Shown here: one piece after another, positions 8,282 through 17,900 of the stretch
Layout: each line of letters starts with the position of its first letter
Numbering within the stretch: the stretch's first letter is position 1
NCBI RefSeq assembly: GCF_002088275.1
Contig: NZ_AQQS01000014.1
Coordinates: forward strand, 62,001-126,000
Direction of reading: 5' to 3'
Length of the DNA: 64,000 nt
DNA from: Aurantimonas sp. 22II-16-19i
Lineage (GTDB): Bacteria > Pseudomonadota > Alphaproteobacteria > Rhizobiales > Rhizobiaceae
Notes under the pieces: model-generated
Database searches by the model: none
Seen by the model: the letters and a program-made list of their open reading frames with translations, nothing else
Told to the model about the DNA's origin: nothing
Made by a program: the position numbers and the translations under genes

Positions 8282-9733
8282 TCACACCCCGCTCATCGGA
8301 ATCCCCGTGCGCTCCACCTTGCGCGGCGCCGTCAGTTCCTTCCACGTCGACAGCGCCTTCGCCGCCGGCGCGCTGGCCGGGCGCTCGACGAAGCGGCCGT
8401 CGCCTTTCTCAGCGCGCACGTCGCCCTCTTTGTAAGCCAGCTTGCCGCGCGAAAACGTCATCACCGGCAGGCCGGTCACCTCGACGCCCTCGAAGACGTT
8501 GTAGTCGATCGCCGATTTCTGGGTTTTGGCCGAGATCGTCTTGGTCGCCTTCGGGTCGAAGACGACGAGATCGGCATCGGCGCCGACGAGGATCGCGCCC
8601 TTCTTCGGATAGACGTTGAGGATTTTCGCGATGTTGGTCGAGGTGACGGCGACGAATTCGTTCATCGTAAGCCGGCCGGTGACGACGCCCTTGGTCCAGA
8701 GCACCGACAGCCGGTCCTCCAGCCCGCCGGTGCCGTTGGGGATCTTCGTGAAATCGCCGAGCCCCATGCGTTTCTGCTCGGTGGTGAAGGCGCAATGGTC
8801 CGTCGCAACAACCTGCAGCGAACCCGAGGCGAGGCCGGCCCAGAGCGAATCCTGGTGACTCTTGTCGCGGAACGGCGGCGACATGACCCTGCGCGCCGCA
8901 TGGTCCCAGTCGGGGTGGCGATACTCGCCGTCGTCGAGGACGAGATGCTGGATCAGCGGCTCGCCATAGACCCGCATGCCCTTTTGCCGCGCCCGGCGGA
9001 TCGCCTCGTGCGCCTGTTCACACGACGTGTGGACGACATAGAGCGGCACGCCGGCCTGGTCGGCGATCATGATCGCCCGGTTCACCGCCTCGCCCTCGAC
9101 TTCGGGCGGCCGCGAAAAAGCATGCGCCTCCGGGCCGTTGTTGCCCTCGGCCATCAGTTTCTGCTGGAGAAACGCGACGACATCGCCATTCTCGGCATGG
9201 ACCAGCGGCATCGCGCCGATCTCGGCGCAGCGGGTGAAGGAGGCGAACATCTCGTCGTCATTCACCATCAAGGCGCCCTTATAGGCCATGAAATGCTTGA
9301 AGGTGTTGATGCCGGCATCCACCACCTGCGGCATCTCGTCGAAGAACTTCTGGCCCCACCAGGTCACGCCCATGTGGAAGGAATAGTCGGTGCGCGCCGG
9401 CCCGGCCTTCTGGAACCACACCTGCAGCGCCTCCATCGGCCCCTGATCCGGCGCCGGCAGGCAGAAATCCACCGTCATCGTCGTGCCGCCGGACAGCGCC
9501 GCCGCCGTGCCGGTGTCGAAATCGTCGGCCGAATGGGTGCCCATGAAGGGCATCTCCATATGGGTGTGCGGATCGATGCCGCCCGGCATGACATAGGCGC
9601 CGGAGGCGTCGATCATTTCGTCACCGGAAAGGTCCGGGCCGATGGCGGCGATCGTCTCGCCGTCGATCAGGATGTCGGCCTTGTAGGTGAGATCGGCGGT
9701 GACGATGGTGCCGCCCTTGATGACTGTGGTCAT
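8282..9733 (-). CDS. hydA: Dihydropyrimidinase / D-hydantoinase
   Basis: A 483-residue zinc amidohydrolase opening the ring of dihydrouracil, dihydrothymine or hydantoins to N-carbamoyl amino acids, the second step of reductive pyrimidine breakdown. Metal-binding GGIDPHTHMEMPF, the Lys expected to be carbamylated in FMAYKGAL, the His of MPLVHAENGD and VVHTSCEQAH, and the Asp of VVATDHCAF appear in order. The length is normal for the family. Its ATG overlaps the stop of a MazF-like toxin gene (ATGA), an unusual partner. It belongs to a minus-strand cluster with an N-carbamoyl amidase and an omega-aminotransferase, which together would take dihydrouracil to malonate semialdehyde. Confidence 0.94.
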   Translation of the reverse strand: MTTVIKGGTIVTADLTYKADILIDGETIAAIGPDLSGDEMIDASGAYVMPGGIDPHTHMEMPFMGTHSADDFDTGTAAALSGGTTMTVDFCLPAPDQGPMEALQVWFQKAGPARTDYSFHMGVTWWGQKFFDEMPQVVDAGINTFKHFMAYKGALMVNDDEMFASFTRCAEIGAMPLVHAENGDVVAFLQQKLMAEGNNGPEAHAFSRPPEVEGEAVNRAIMIADQAGVPLYVVHTSCEQAHEAIRRARQKGMRVYGEPLIQHLVLDDGEYRHPDWDHAARRVMSPPFRDKSHQDSLWAGLASGSLQVVATDHCAFTTEQKRMGLGDFTKIPNGTGGLEDRLSVLWTKGVVTGRLTMNEFVAVTSTNIAKILNVYPKKGAILVGADADLVVFDPKATKTISAKTQKSAIDYNVFEGVEVTGLPVMTFSRGKLAYKEGDVRAEKGDGRFVERPASAPAAKALSTWKELTAPRKVERTGIPMSGV

Positions 9734-10104
9734 GGGGTGTCTCCTTCTGACGGGGAGGATCTGTCGTTAACTCGCAGAGGATCGAGGGCCAGCAACATCA
9801 TCAGAGCGCGATCGACGTTCAGCATGGTTTCGGTATCGAGGTGGCCGATGGCCTCACGCATGCGATGTCGCGGAAGAGAATAGAGCTTGTCGACCATGAC
9901 GCGGGACGTTTTCGCCAGACCGTTCTCTTTCGTCGGCTCCACGGCCACCCGCAAAACCCTCGCGCCCTCGTCGAACGTCGTCAGGAGAGCGATGACCGAA
10001 CTGTCGAGTTTGCCCGCCAGCCGATCGTTCTGAAGGACGACCGCGGGTCTCGCCTTTCCGTAGTCGCCCGGCAGCGCGACGATGACGACATCACCGCGCT
10101 TCAT
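9730..10104 (-). CDS. MazF/PemK-like toxin (endoribonuclease)
   Basis: A 124-residue protein starting MKRGDVVIVALPGDYGKARPAVV, the standard opening of the PemK/MazF beta-barrel fold, with GDYGKARP in the place where the family keeps its nucleic-acid-binding Arg/Pro loop. It continues with SSVIALLTTF and SRVMVDKLYSLPRHRM, the usual second catalytic segment. It would cleave mRNA in the cytoplasm. Its start overlaps the stop of the upstream antitoxin gene and its stop overlaps the start of hydA, both by four bases, so all three are translationally coupled. Confidence 0.88.
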   Translation of the reverse strand: MKRGDVVIVALPGDYGKARPAVVLQNDRLAGKLDSSVIALLTTFDEGARVLRVAVEPTKENGLAKTSRVMVDKLYSLPRHRMREAIGHLDTETMLNVDRALMMLLALDPLRVNDRSSPSEGDTP

Positions 10105-10337
10105 TCGGCCTTGTCTTCCATCTCTTCGATGAGGCGCAGCGTCTCCCGCAAGGCTTCCTCGGTCCACAGATCGACGTCGGCCCGCTCCTCAGACGCGGAG
10201 ATGAGGCGGCAGTCTTCCTCCACCTGCGACCAGATTTCATCCGACCAGATATCCGGCAACCAGACCTCGACCGGGCGGTAGCCCTTGGCCAGCAGGTCGC
10301 TTCGCTGTGCTTGCGTCAATTCCTTCGGCCTTCCCAT
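10101..10337 (-). CDS. MazE-like antitoxin (DUF3018 type)
   Basis: A 78-residue protein beginning MGRPKELTQAQRSDLLAKGYRPVEVWLPD, a pattern I recognise from the alphaproteobacterial MazE-like (DUF3018) antitoxins, followed by an acidic C-terminal tail expected to wrap the toxin. An AGGAGG ribosome site lies 7 nt upstream of the ATG at 10337, stronger than most in the window, which suits an antitoxin made in excess. The stop overlaps the toxin start by ATGA. The frame is open upstream but the added residues are unconserved. Confidence 0.82.
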   Translation of the reverse strand: MGRPKELTQAQRSDLLAKGYRPVEVWLPDIWSDEIWSQVEEDCRLISASEERADVDLWTEEALRETLRLIEEMEDKAE

Positions 10338-10472
10338 TCGAGCCTCCTGAACAGCACCTGCATTCGAGTGGTCATCGATGGCATGACCATGACCATACAC
10401 AGCGACTGTGAGGACGCCTTGTTGCAATACAAAGCGCGTGTCGTGGATTGCGTCGACCTGCTTAAGTCTCGT

Positions 10473-11063
10473 TCACTCTTCGGCAAATTCCACAGCGCAG
10501 GAATCGGCGAATGTCGTCAGCAAGTCTTTGCCGTCTGACTGCGACGTCCTTTCGAACCTCATTGAAACAGCCTTCTTCGACACCGTCGATTGAAAGGACG
10601 TTCGAATGTCGTCTGCATTACGAAAAAGCCGCAAGAGGGTCTGGATCTCATCGGGATGATCCGCCTGCCAGACGATCGCCCAGCTGGCAGGCATCTCATC
10701 CTCGATCCGCTTGCCCAGAACCAGCCCGAGCTTCAAACTCGTCCTTCCGGACCGGATGACCTGTCCACCAACCGCCGATCCTTGGATCATCGCCGCGAAC
10801 GCTACCGACCCGATCCCTACACCCCGATATTCGAGGACGATCGCGGGGGCCGCCTTTGCGGGGCAAGAGAACGAGAAGACGTCGCACAACGCCGGCTGGG
10901 CCTCGCATCCGTCGTAGCCGAAGGATAGCGCGGGCGGCTGTTCCGGCTTGATGACCGCGCGCGGCCAGAGACGAAGCAGAACCGAATCTGCTTCAGCCCT
11001 GGTTTCGATGGTCGCCAGCGCCAAGATTGCGAGCGACGCGGCAACGGTGACACAGGCCCGCAT
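10473..11063 (-). CDS. Putative secreted protein of unknown function
   Basis: A 196-residue protein I do not recognise. Starting at the ATG at 11063, residues 1-23 form a plausible signal peptide (MRACVTVAASLAILALATIETRA). The mature part has four or more Cys residues (DGCEAQPALCDVFSFSCP and a Cys near the end), which could form disulfides in the periplasm. An in-frame ATG at 11123 would add 20 residues before the signal. It sits in the gap between the N-carbamoyl amidase and the toxin-antitoxin pair and has slightly less biased codon use. Function is open; IalB-like invasion proteins are a superficial parallel only. Confidence 0.6.
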   Translation of the reverse strand: MRACVTVAASLAILALATIETRAEADSVLLRLWPRAVIKPEQPPALSFGYDGCEAQPALCDVFSFSCPAKAAPAIVLEYRGVGIGSVAFAAMIQGSAVGGQVIRSGRTSLKLGLVLGKRIEDEMPASWAIVWQADHPDEIQTLLRLFRNADDIRTSFQSTVSKKAVSMRFERTSQSDGKDLLTTFADSCAVEFAEE

Positions 11064-11127
11064 GGCCACGGCCTTCGTTCCAGACGCAGGCAATTCCTGC
11101 CGACGATAGCCGCGGAGCCTCATCTAC

Positions 11128-12375
11128 CTACTCCACCACCCCCGCCGTCTCCACCACCGCATGCATCAGCACGTTGGCGCCGTTCCGCGCCCACTCCTTG
11201 CTGATCTCCTCCGCCTCGTTGTGGCTGAGTCCGTCGACGCAGGGGCACATGACCATCGCCGTCGGGGCGACGCGGTTGATCCAGCAGGCGTCGTGGCCGG
11301 CGCCGGAGACGATGTCGGTGTGGGATAGGCCGAGCCGCTCGGCGGCGTCGCGCACGGCTTTCACGCAGCCGGCGTCGAAGGTGACCGGGTCGAAATGGCC
11401 GGTGATTTCGATCTCATGGTCGATGTCCAGCGCCTCGCAGATCGTGTCGATGCCGTCCTCGATCCGCTCGCGCATCTCCTCCAGCGTTTCGAGGGATGGC
11501 GAGCGGATGTCGACGGTGAAGACGACCTTGCCGGCGATGATGTTGCGCGAGTTCGGATGGACCTCCATGTGGCCGACCGTGCCGACGGCGTTGGGCTGGT
11601 AGTCCATCGCCGTCTCGTGGACGAGCTCGATCGCCCGCGCCATGCCGAGGCCCGCGTTGCGGCGCTTGTACATGGGGGTCGAGCCGGTGTGGCTCTCCTT
11701 GCCGGTGAGCGTCACCTCGAGCCAGTAGAGCCCCTGGCCATGGGTGACGACGCCGATGTCGATGCCCTCGTCTTCCAGGATCGGCCCCTGCTCGATGTGC
11801 AGTTCGAAGAAGGCGTGCATCTTGCGGGCCCCGACCGTCTCGTCGCCCTCCCAGCCGATGCGCTTCAACTCGTCGCCGAAGGCCTTGCCCTTGGCATCCT
11901 TGCGGCTCTTCGCCCACTCTTCCTCGTGGATGCCGGCAAAGACGCCCGAGGCGAGCATGGCGGGCGCGAAGCGCGCCCCCTCCTCGTTGGTCCAGTTGGC
12001 GACGACGATCGGGTGCTTCGTCTTGATGTTCAGATCGTTCAGCGTCCGCACGATCTCCAGCGCGCCGAGGACGCCGAGGACGCCGTCATACTTGCCGCCG
12101 GTCGGCTGGGTGTCGAGATGCGAGCCGACATAGACCGGCAGGGCGTCGGGATCGCTGCCCTCGCGGGTGAAGAACATGTTGCCCATGCTGTCGACGCCCA
12201 TCACCATGCCGGCGGCCTCCGCCCAGGACTGGAACAGCCTACGCCCCTCGCCGTCCTCGTCGGTGAGGGTCTGACGGTTGTTGCCGCCGGCAACGCCCGG
12301 GCCGATCTTCGCCATCTCCATCAGCGCGTCCCAGAGCCGGTCGCCGTTGATCTGGAGGTTGGAGAGCTGGCTCAT
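11128..12375 (-). CDS. N-carbamoyl-L-amino acid hydrolase / beta-ureidopropionase (M20 family)
   Basis: A 415-residue zinc amidase of the M20 allantoate/carbamoylase group. It hydrolyses N-carbamoyl-beta-alanine or N-carbamoyl amino acids to the amino acid, CO2 and ammonia. Visible metal and active-site motifs are VGSHLDTQPTGGKYDG, ANWTNEEGARFAPAM and FFELHIEQGPILE, with the dimer-interface segment SHTGSTPM and the late SGAGHDACWI. It follows the aminotransferase gene and precedes hydA in the same direction, so its likely role is the third step of reductive uracil degradation (PydC-like). HyuC-type hydantoin use is the alternative; the sequence cannot separate them. Confidence 0.92.
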   Translation of the reverse strand: MSQLSNLQINGDRLWDALMEMAKIGPGVAGGNNRQTLTDEDGEGRRLFQSWAEAAGMVMGVDSMGNMFFTREGSDPDALPVYVGSHLDTQPTGGKYDGVLGVLGALEIVRTLNDLNIKTKHPIVVANWTNEEGARFAPAMLASGVFAGIHEEEWAKSRKDAKGKAFGDELKRIGWEGDETVGARKMHAFFELHIEQGPILEDEGIDIGVVTHGQGLYWLEVTLTGKESHTGSTPMYKRRNAGLGMARAIELVHETAMDYQPNAVGTVGHMEVHPNSRNIIAGKVVFTVDIRSPSLETLEEMRERIEDGIDTICEALDIDHEIEITGHFDPVTFDAGCVKAVRDAAERLGLSHTDIVSGAGHDACWINRVAPTAMVMCPCVDGLSHNEAEEISKEWARNGANVLMHAVVETAGVVE

Positions 12376-12483
12376 GGGGGGTGTCCTTTTCGAAGGCTGG
12401 GTAAGGAGGCCGAGCGGTTTCTCATGGCGTCACGGTCAACGCTTGCCGCTCCGGCTCAGAGTGGGCGCCGAACACCTCCGCGT

Positions 12484-12613
12484 CGTCATTCTCAGGCCCC
12501 GTCCCGAGAATCCAGAGATCGCAGGGCACCGTTCGCTTCACCTGCATAAGGCCGAAGCCGCGGGTGCGGCGGCGGCGGCCCCTGGATTCTCGGGACGGGG
12601 CCCGAGAATGACG
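12484..12613. repeat. Palindromic mosaic repeat with 32-nt inverted ends
   Basis: Ends at 12484-12515 and 12582-12613 are inverted copies matching at 31 of 32 positions, beginning CGTCATTCTC and containing GGCCCCGTCCCGAGAATCC; about 66 nt of GC-rich spacer lies between. It resembles the intergenic mosaic elements of rhizobia. It sits between the N-carbamoyl amidase and aminotransferase genes, so it may weaken or process their common transcript. Confidence 0.85.
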
Positions 12614-12701
12614 AAGTGGCGAGGGCGGCGCCTTCTTCGTCGATGTTCGCCGTGTTCCGCTCCGACGTTGTCGCTCGCTGGATCACCGGCCCTGTAGACG
12701 C

Positions 12702-14030
12702 CTACTCCAGCCCTTGGAGAATGCCCCTCAGCGTCTCGACGATCTCCCCGATCTGGTCCTCCGACACCATCAGCGGCGGCGACAAAGCGATGATGTCCCC
12801 CGTCGTGCGGATGAGCAGCCCCTCCTCGAAGGCCTTCACGAAGGCCGAGAAGGCGCGCTTCGTCGGTTCGCCCTTCATCGGCTCCAGCTCGATCGCGCCG
12901 ATGAGGCCGATGGTGCGGATGTCGATGACGTGGCGGGTGCCCTTCAGCGAATGGATGGCGTCGGCCCAGACCGGCTCCAGCGCCTTCGCCCGCTCGAACA
13001 GCCCTTCCTCCAGATAGGTCTCCATCGTCGCGAGACCGGCGGCGGCGGCGATCGGGTTGCCGGAATAGGTGTAGCCGTGGGCGAACTCGATCAGGTGCTC
13101 CGGCCCGTGCATGAAGGCGTCGTGGATCTTGCCCGAGGCGAACACCGCGCCCATCGGGATCACGCCGTTGGTCAGGCCCTTGGCGGTGATCATAATGTCC
13201 GGCGTCACGCCGAAATAGTCGGCGGCAAAGGCCGTGCCCATGCGGCCATAGCCGGTGATGACCTCGTCGAAGATCAGGAGAATGCCGTGCTGGTCGCAGA
13301 TCTCGCGCAGGCGCTTCAGATAGCCCTTCGGCGGCGGCAAGACGCCGGTGGAGCCGGCGACCGGCTCGACGATGACGGCGGCGATGGTCGAGGGATCGTG
13401 CAGCGTGGCGATGCGCACGAGGTCCTCGGCAAGATCGACGCCGTGCTCGGTCTCGCCCTTCGAATAGGGATTGCGCTCCGGGTCGTGGGTGTGGCGCATG
13501 TGGTCGACGCCGGTGAGCAGCGTACCGAACATCTTGCGGTTGCCGACGATGCCGCCGACCGAGATGCCGCCGAAATTGACGCCGTGATAGCCGCGCTCGC
13601 GGCCGATCAGCCGGAACCGCGCCCCGTCGCCCTTCGCCCGGTGATAGGCGAGCGCGATCTTCAGCGCGGTCTCCACCGATTCCGAGCCGGAATTGGTGAA
13701 GAACACGTGGTCGAGGCCTTCGGGCGCGATCGCCGCCAGCCGCGAGGCCAGCTCGAAGGCTTTCGGATGGCCCATCTGGAAGGCCGGCGCATAGTCGAGT
13801 TCGGCGGCCTGGCGCTGGATCGCCTCGGTGATCTTCGGGCGGCAGTGGCCGGCATTGACGCACCACAGTCCCGCCGTGCCGTCCAGCACCTGCCGGCCGT
13901 CGCTCGTCGTGTAGTGCATGTCCTTCGCCGCGACGAACATGCGCGGCGCCTGCTTGAACTGGCGATTGGCCGAGAACGGCATCCAGAAGGCGTCGAGATT
14001 GTTGGGCACGATCCGGGTCTGCTCGTTCAT
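12702..14030 (-). CDS. Class III omega-amino acid:pyruvate aminotransferase
   Basis: A 442-residue PLP-dependent fold-type I aminotransferase. Family marks are GTAGLWCVNAGHCRPKI, FFTNSGSESVETALKIA, the PLP Asp block ILLIFDEVITGYGRMG, and the catalytic Lys in MITAKGLTNG. It closely follows the beta-alanine:pyruvate transaminase pattern. In this cluster it would convert the beta-alanine released from uracil to malonate semialdehyde. It is the first gene of the minus-strand cluster, with a RutR-type operator about 50 nt upstream of the ATG and the regulator gene divergent. Confidence 0.92.
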   Translation of the reverse strand: MNEQTRIVPNNLDAFWMPFSANRQFKQAPRMFVAAKDMHYTTSDGRQVLDGTAGLWCVNAGHCRPKITEAIQRQAAELDYAPAFQMGHPKAFELASRLAAIAPEGLDHVFFTNSGSESVETALKIALAYHRAKGDGARFRLIGRERGYHGVNFGGISVGGIVGNRKMFGTLLTGVDHMRHTHDPERNPYSKGETEHGVDLAEDLVRIATLHDPSTIAAVIVEPVAGSTGVLPPPKGYLKRLREICDQHGILLIFDEVITGYGRMGTAFAADYFGVTPDIMITAKGLTNGVIPMGAVFASGKIHDAFMHGPEHLIEFAHGYTYSGNPIAAAAGLATMETYLEEGLFERAKALEPVWADAIHSLKGTRHVIDIRTIGLIGAIELEPMKGEPTKRAFSAFVKAFEEGLLIRTTGDIIALSPPLMVSEDQIGEIVETLRGILQGLE

Positions 14031-14081
14031 CGCCTTGCCTTTTCACCACGCCGGCCGGGCTTGTGCTCACTGGCCGAATTC

Positions 14082-14097
14082 TTGACTATTTGGTCAA
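14082..14097. promoter_or_regulatory. RutR-type operator between aminotransferase and regulator genes
   Basis: The sequence TTGACTATTTGGTCAA is a near-perfect 7+7 palindrome with a 2-nt centre. The known Escherichia coli RutR box is TTGACCA-nn-TGGTCAA, so only one position differs. It lies in the divergent promoter region, 52 nt from the aminotransferase start and 72 nt from the rutR-like start, placed to control both. Confidence 0.85.
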
Positions 14098-14168
14098 ATG
14101 GGAGGCTAGAAGCTCCCCTGAAGCCGGTCAAGCGCATTTGCCGAATGGGAGTGCAAGGTCGCCGGGCG

Positions 14169-14846
14169 ATGGAAAAGGGGGCAGGTTTGGACGCCAGGGT
14201 CGGGGATGACGCAGCTTTGGAGGCGATAGACCGGCACCCGACGCGGATCCAGGCGGCGAATCGCGAGATCATCCTGAGGGCGGCGCTGGAAGTCTTCGCC
14301 ATCCACGGCTTCCGCGGCTCGACGGTCGATCAGATCGCCGCGAAAGCCGACATGTCGAAACCGAACCTCCTCTATTATTTCCGCCGCAAGCAGGACATCT
14401 ACCGGGCCGTCCTCGAACACACCCTCGGCGACTGGCTGGCGCCGCTCGCCGCCATCGATCCCGCAGGCGATCCGATCGAGGAACTGCGGCGCTACATCAC
14501 TCTCAAGCTCGAAATGTCGGCCGAAAGCCCGGCCGCCTCGCGGCTCTTCGCCAACGAGATCCTCGCCGGGGCGCCGGTGATCGGCGATTTCCTGAAGACC
14601 CGCCTGCGCGAGCTCGTCCACGACAAGGCCGGCGTCATCCGGCGCTGGGTTTCCGAGGGGCGTCTCGCGCCCGTCGATCCGGTGCATCTGATCTTCACGA
14701 TCTGGGCGGTGACGCAGCATTATGCCGATTTCGACCTGCAGGTCCGTGCCGTGCTCGGCGGCCAGGTCGACATGCCGGGCTTTCACCAACAGACCGCCCA
14801 GGCCGTGCTGACTATCGTCCTCAACGGTGTTCGCCCGCGCGACTAG
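14169..14846 (+). CDS. rutR: TetR-family regulator of pyrimidine catabolism, RutR-like
   Basis: A 225-residue repressor. The TetR helix-turn-helix covers about residues 35-80 (AALEVFAIHGFRGSTVDQIAAKADMSKPNLLYYFRRKQ, split here across the text). The C-terminal half shares long runs with E. coli RutR: LKLEMSAESPAASRLFANEILAGAP, DPVHLIFTIWAVTQHYADF and the ending NGVRPRD. RutR binds uracil or thymine as effector. I chose the ATG at 14169; an ATG at 14145 would add eight residues. It is divergent from the pyrimidine-catabolic cluster, and a RutR box lies in between, so regulation of the cluster by uracil is a strong inference. Confidence 0.9.
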   Translation: MEKGAGLDARVGDDAALEAIDRHPTRIQAANREIILRAALEVFAIHGFRGSTVDQIAAKADMSKPNLLYYFRRKQDIYRAVLEHTLGDWLAPLAAIDPAGDPIEELRRYITLKLEMSAESPAASRLFANEILAGAPVIGDFLKTRLRELVHDKAGVIRRWVSEGRLAPVDPVHLIFTIWAVTQHYADFDLQVRAVLGGQVDMPGFHQQTAQAVLTIVLNGVRPRD

Positions 14847-14953
14847 CGTCGGGCGCCTGGCCTGGAATAGCGGTCCGCCAAGCGGCCGCCCGACACGGCG
14901 TTCGGATGATCGAACCGTATCGGGCAGTCTGCTGGCTGGCTCCGCTGCGGACG

Positions 14954-17900
14954 TTACTCCGCCGCGACGCCCATGCGCATGCGCTCCATCTCCCGGAGCG
15001 CCCGGCGATATTCGACCGGCATCACCTTGACGAAGCGCGGGCGATAGCTCTCCCAGTGGTCCAGCATCTCCTTCGCCCGGCCGGAGCCGGTGTAGTGGAA
15101 ATGGTTGGAGATCAGCTGGAACAGCCGCTCGTCGTCGTGGCGGGTCATGTCGGAGGAGACGTCCACCCGGCCCTTGTGCTGCAGGTCGCCGCCATGGTGG
15201 TGGAGCTTTTCGAGAAGATCGTCCTCCTCGGGCACCGGCTCCAGATCGACCATCGCCATGTTGCAGCGCTCGGCGAAGTCGCCCAGCTCGTCATAGACAT
15301 AGGCGACGCCGCCCGACATGCCGGCGGCGAAGTTGCGCCCGGTCTTGCCGAGAATGACGACGACACCGCCCGTCATGTATTCGCAGCCATGGTCCCCGGC
15401 GCCCTCGACGACCGCGACGGCGCCCGAATTGCGCACCGCGAAGCGCTCGCCGGCAACGCCCCGGAAATAGCACTCGCCGGAGATCGCGCCGTAGAGCACC
15501 GTGTTGCCGACGATGATCGATTCCTCCGGCACGATGCGACTTTCCGGCATCGGCTTGACGATCAGCCGGCCGCCGGACAGGCCCTTGCCGACATAGTCGT
15601 TGGCCTCGCCCGTCAGCTCGAAGGTGACGCCCCTGGCGAGAAACGCCCCGAAGCTCTGGCCGGCGGTGCCGGTCAGCTTCACCGTGATGGTGTCGTCACG
15701 CAGGCCCTTCAGTCCGAAGCGCTTGGCGACCTCGCCGGACAGCATGGCGCCGGCCGAGCGATCGACATTGGTGATCCTGGTCTCGATCGTCACCGGCTGG
15801 CGGGCGGTCAGGGCCGGCTCGGCCTCGGCGATCAGCTTGCGGTCGAGGACGTCGTCGATCGGATGCTTCTGGCGTTCCGTCCAGCGCAGCTTTTCGGGCG
15901 TGCCTTCCGGCTTGAAGAACACGCCGGTGAAGTCCAGCCCCTGCGCCTTCCAATGGTCGATCAGATGCTTGCGGTCGAGCAGCTGCGTCTCGCCGATCAG
16001 CTCGGCCAGATGCCTGACGCCGAGCGAGGCCATGATCTGGCGAACCTCCTCGGCGACGTAGAAGAAGTAGTTGACGACGTGCTCGGGCGTGCCCTTGAAG
16101 CGCTTGCGCAGCACCGGATCCTGGGTGGCGACGCCGACCGGGCAGGTGTTCAGGTGGCACTTGCGCATCATGATGCAGCCCGCCGCGATCAAGGGCGCGG
16201 TGGCGAAGCCGAACTCGTCGGCCCCGAGCAGGGCGCCGATGACGACGTCGCGGCCGGTCCTGAGGCCGCCGTCGACCTGCAGGCAGACCCGCGAGCGCAG
16301 CCCGTTGAGCACCAGCGTCTGCTGGGTCTCGGCGAGGCCCATCTCCCACGGGCTGCCGGCGTGCTTGATCGAGGTCAGCGGCGAGGCGCCGGTGCCGCCG
16401 TCATAGCCGGCGACGATGATGTGGTCGGCCCGCGCCTTGGCGACGCCCGCCGCCACCGTGCCGACGCCGACCTCGGAGACCAGCTTGACCGAGATGTCGG
16501 CGGCCGGATTGACGTTCTTCAGATCGTAGATCAGCTGCGCCAGATCTTCGATCGAATAGATGTCGTGGTGCGGCGGCGGCGAGATCAGGCCGACACCCGG
16601 CGTCGAATGGCGCGTCTTGGCGATGGTCGCGTCGACCTTGTGGCCGGGCAACTGGCCGCCCTCGCCGGGCTTGGCGCCCTGCGCCACCTTGATCTGCAGC
16701 ATGTCGGCATTGACGAGATATTCCGTCGTCACGCCGAACCGGCCAGACGCGATCTGCTTGATCGCCGAGCGCTCCGGGTTCGGCGAGCCGTCCCGCAGGG
16801 GCAGGAAGCGATCGCTCTCCTCGCCGCCCTCGCCGGTGTTCGACTTGCCGCCGATCTGGTTCATCGCCCGGGCGAGCGTCGTGTGCGCCTCGCGGGAGAT
16901 CGAGCCGAAGCTCATCGCGCCGGTGCAGAAGCGCTTGACGATTTCCTTGGCCGGCTCGACCTCGTCGAGGGGAACCGGCGCCCGGCCGACCTCCTCGGCC
17001 GACTTGATGCGGAAGAGACCGCGGATGGTCGAAGTCTCGACCGATGCGTCGTTCACCTGCCTCGCATATTCCTCGTACTTCTCGAACGAGCCCGTGCGCA
17101 CCGCATGTTGGAGCGTCGCGACGGCGTCCGGCGACCACATGTGGCTCTCGCCGCGCATGCGGTAGACATATTCGCCGCCGACGGCCAGCGAGCGCTTCAG
17201 CACCGGATCCTCGGAAAAGGCGAGGAGATGGCGCTCGGCGCTCTCGCGGGCGACCTCGTCCAGCCCGACGCCCTCGATGGTGGTCGCCGTGCCGGTGAAG
17301 AAGCGGTTCACGAACTCGGTCTTCAGCCCGACGATGTCGAAGATCTGGGCGCCGCAATAGGACTGGTAGGTCGAAATGCCCATCTTGGACATGACCTTGA
17401 GGATGCCCTTGCCGATCGACTTGATGTAGCGGGTCACCACCTCGTTCGGATCGACCTCCGGCGGGAACTCGCCCTTGCGGTGCATTTCGAGCAGCGTGTC
17501 GAAGGCGAGATAGGGGTTGATCGCCTCGGCGCCGTAGCCGGCGAGACAGGCGAAGTGATGCACCTCGCGCGGCTCGCCGCTCTCGATGACGAGGCCGGCG
17601 GCGGTCCGAAGGCCCTTGCGAATCAGGTGATGGTGGACGGCCGCGCAGGCGAGCAGCGCCGGGATCGGCAGCCGGTCCGCCCCGACCTGGCGATCCGACA
17701 GGATGATGATGTTGTAGCCGCCGACGACGGCCGCCTCCGCCCGCTCGCAGAGCCGGTCGAGCGCGCCGGACATGCCCGCCGCGCCCTGCTCGGCCGGATA
17801 GGTCATGTCGATGGTCTTGGTGTCGAACCGGTCCTCGGTGTGGCCGATGTTGCGGATCTTTTCGAGATCGCCATTCGTCAGGATCGGCTGGCGCACCTCG

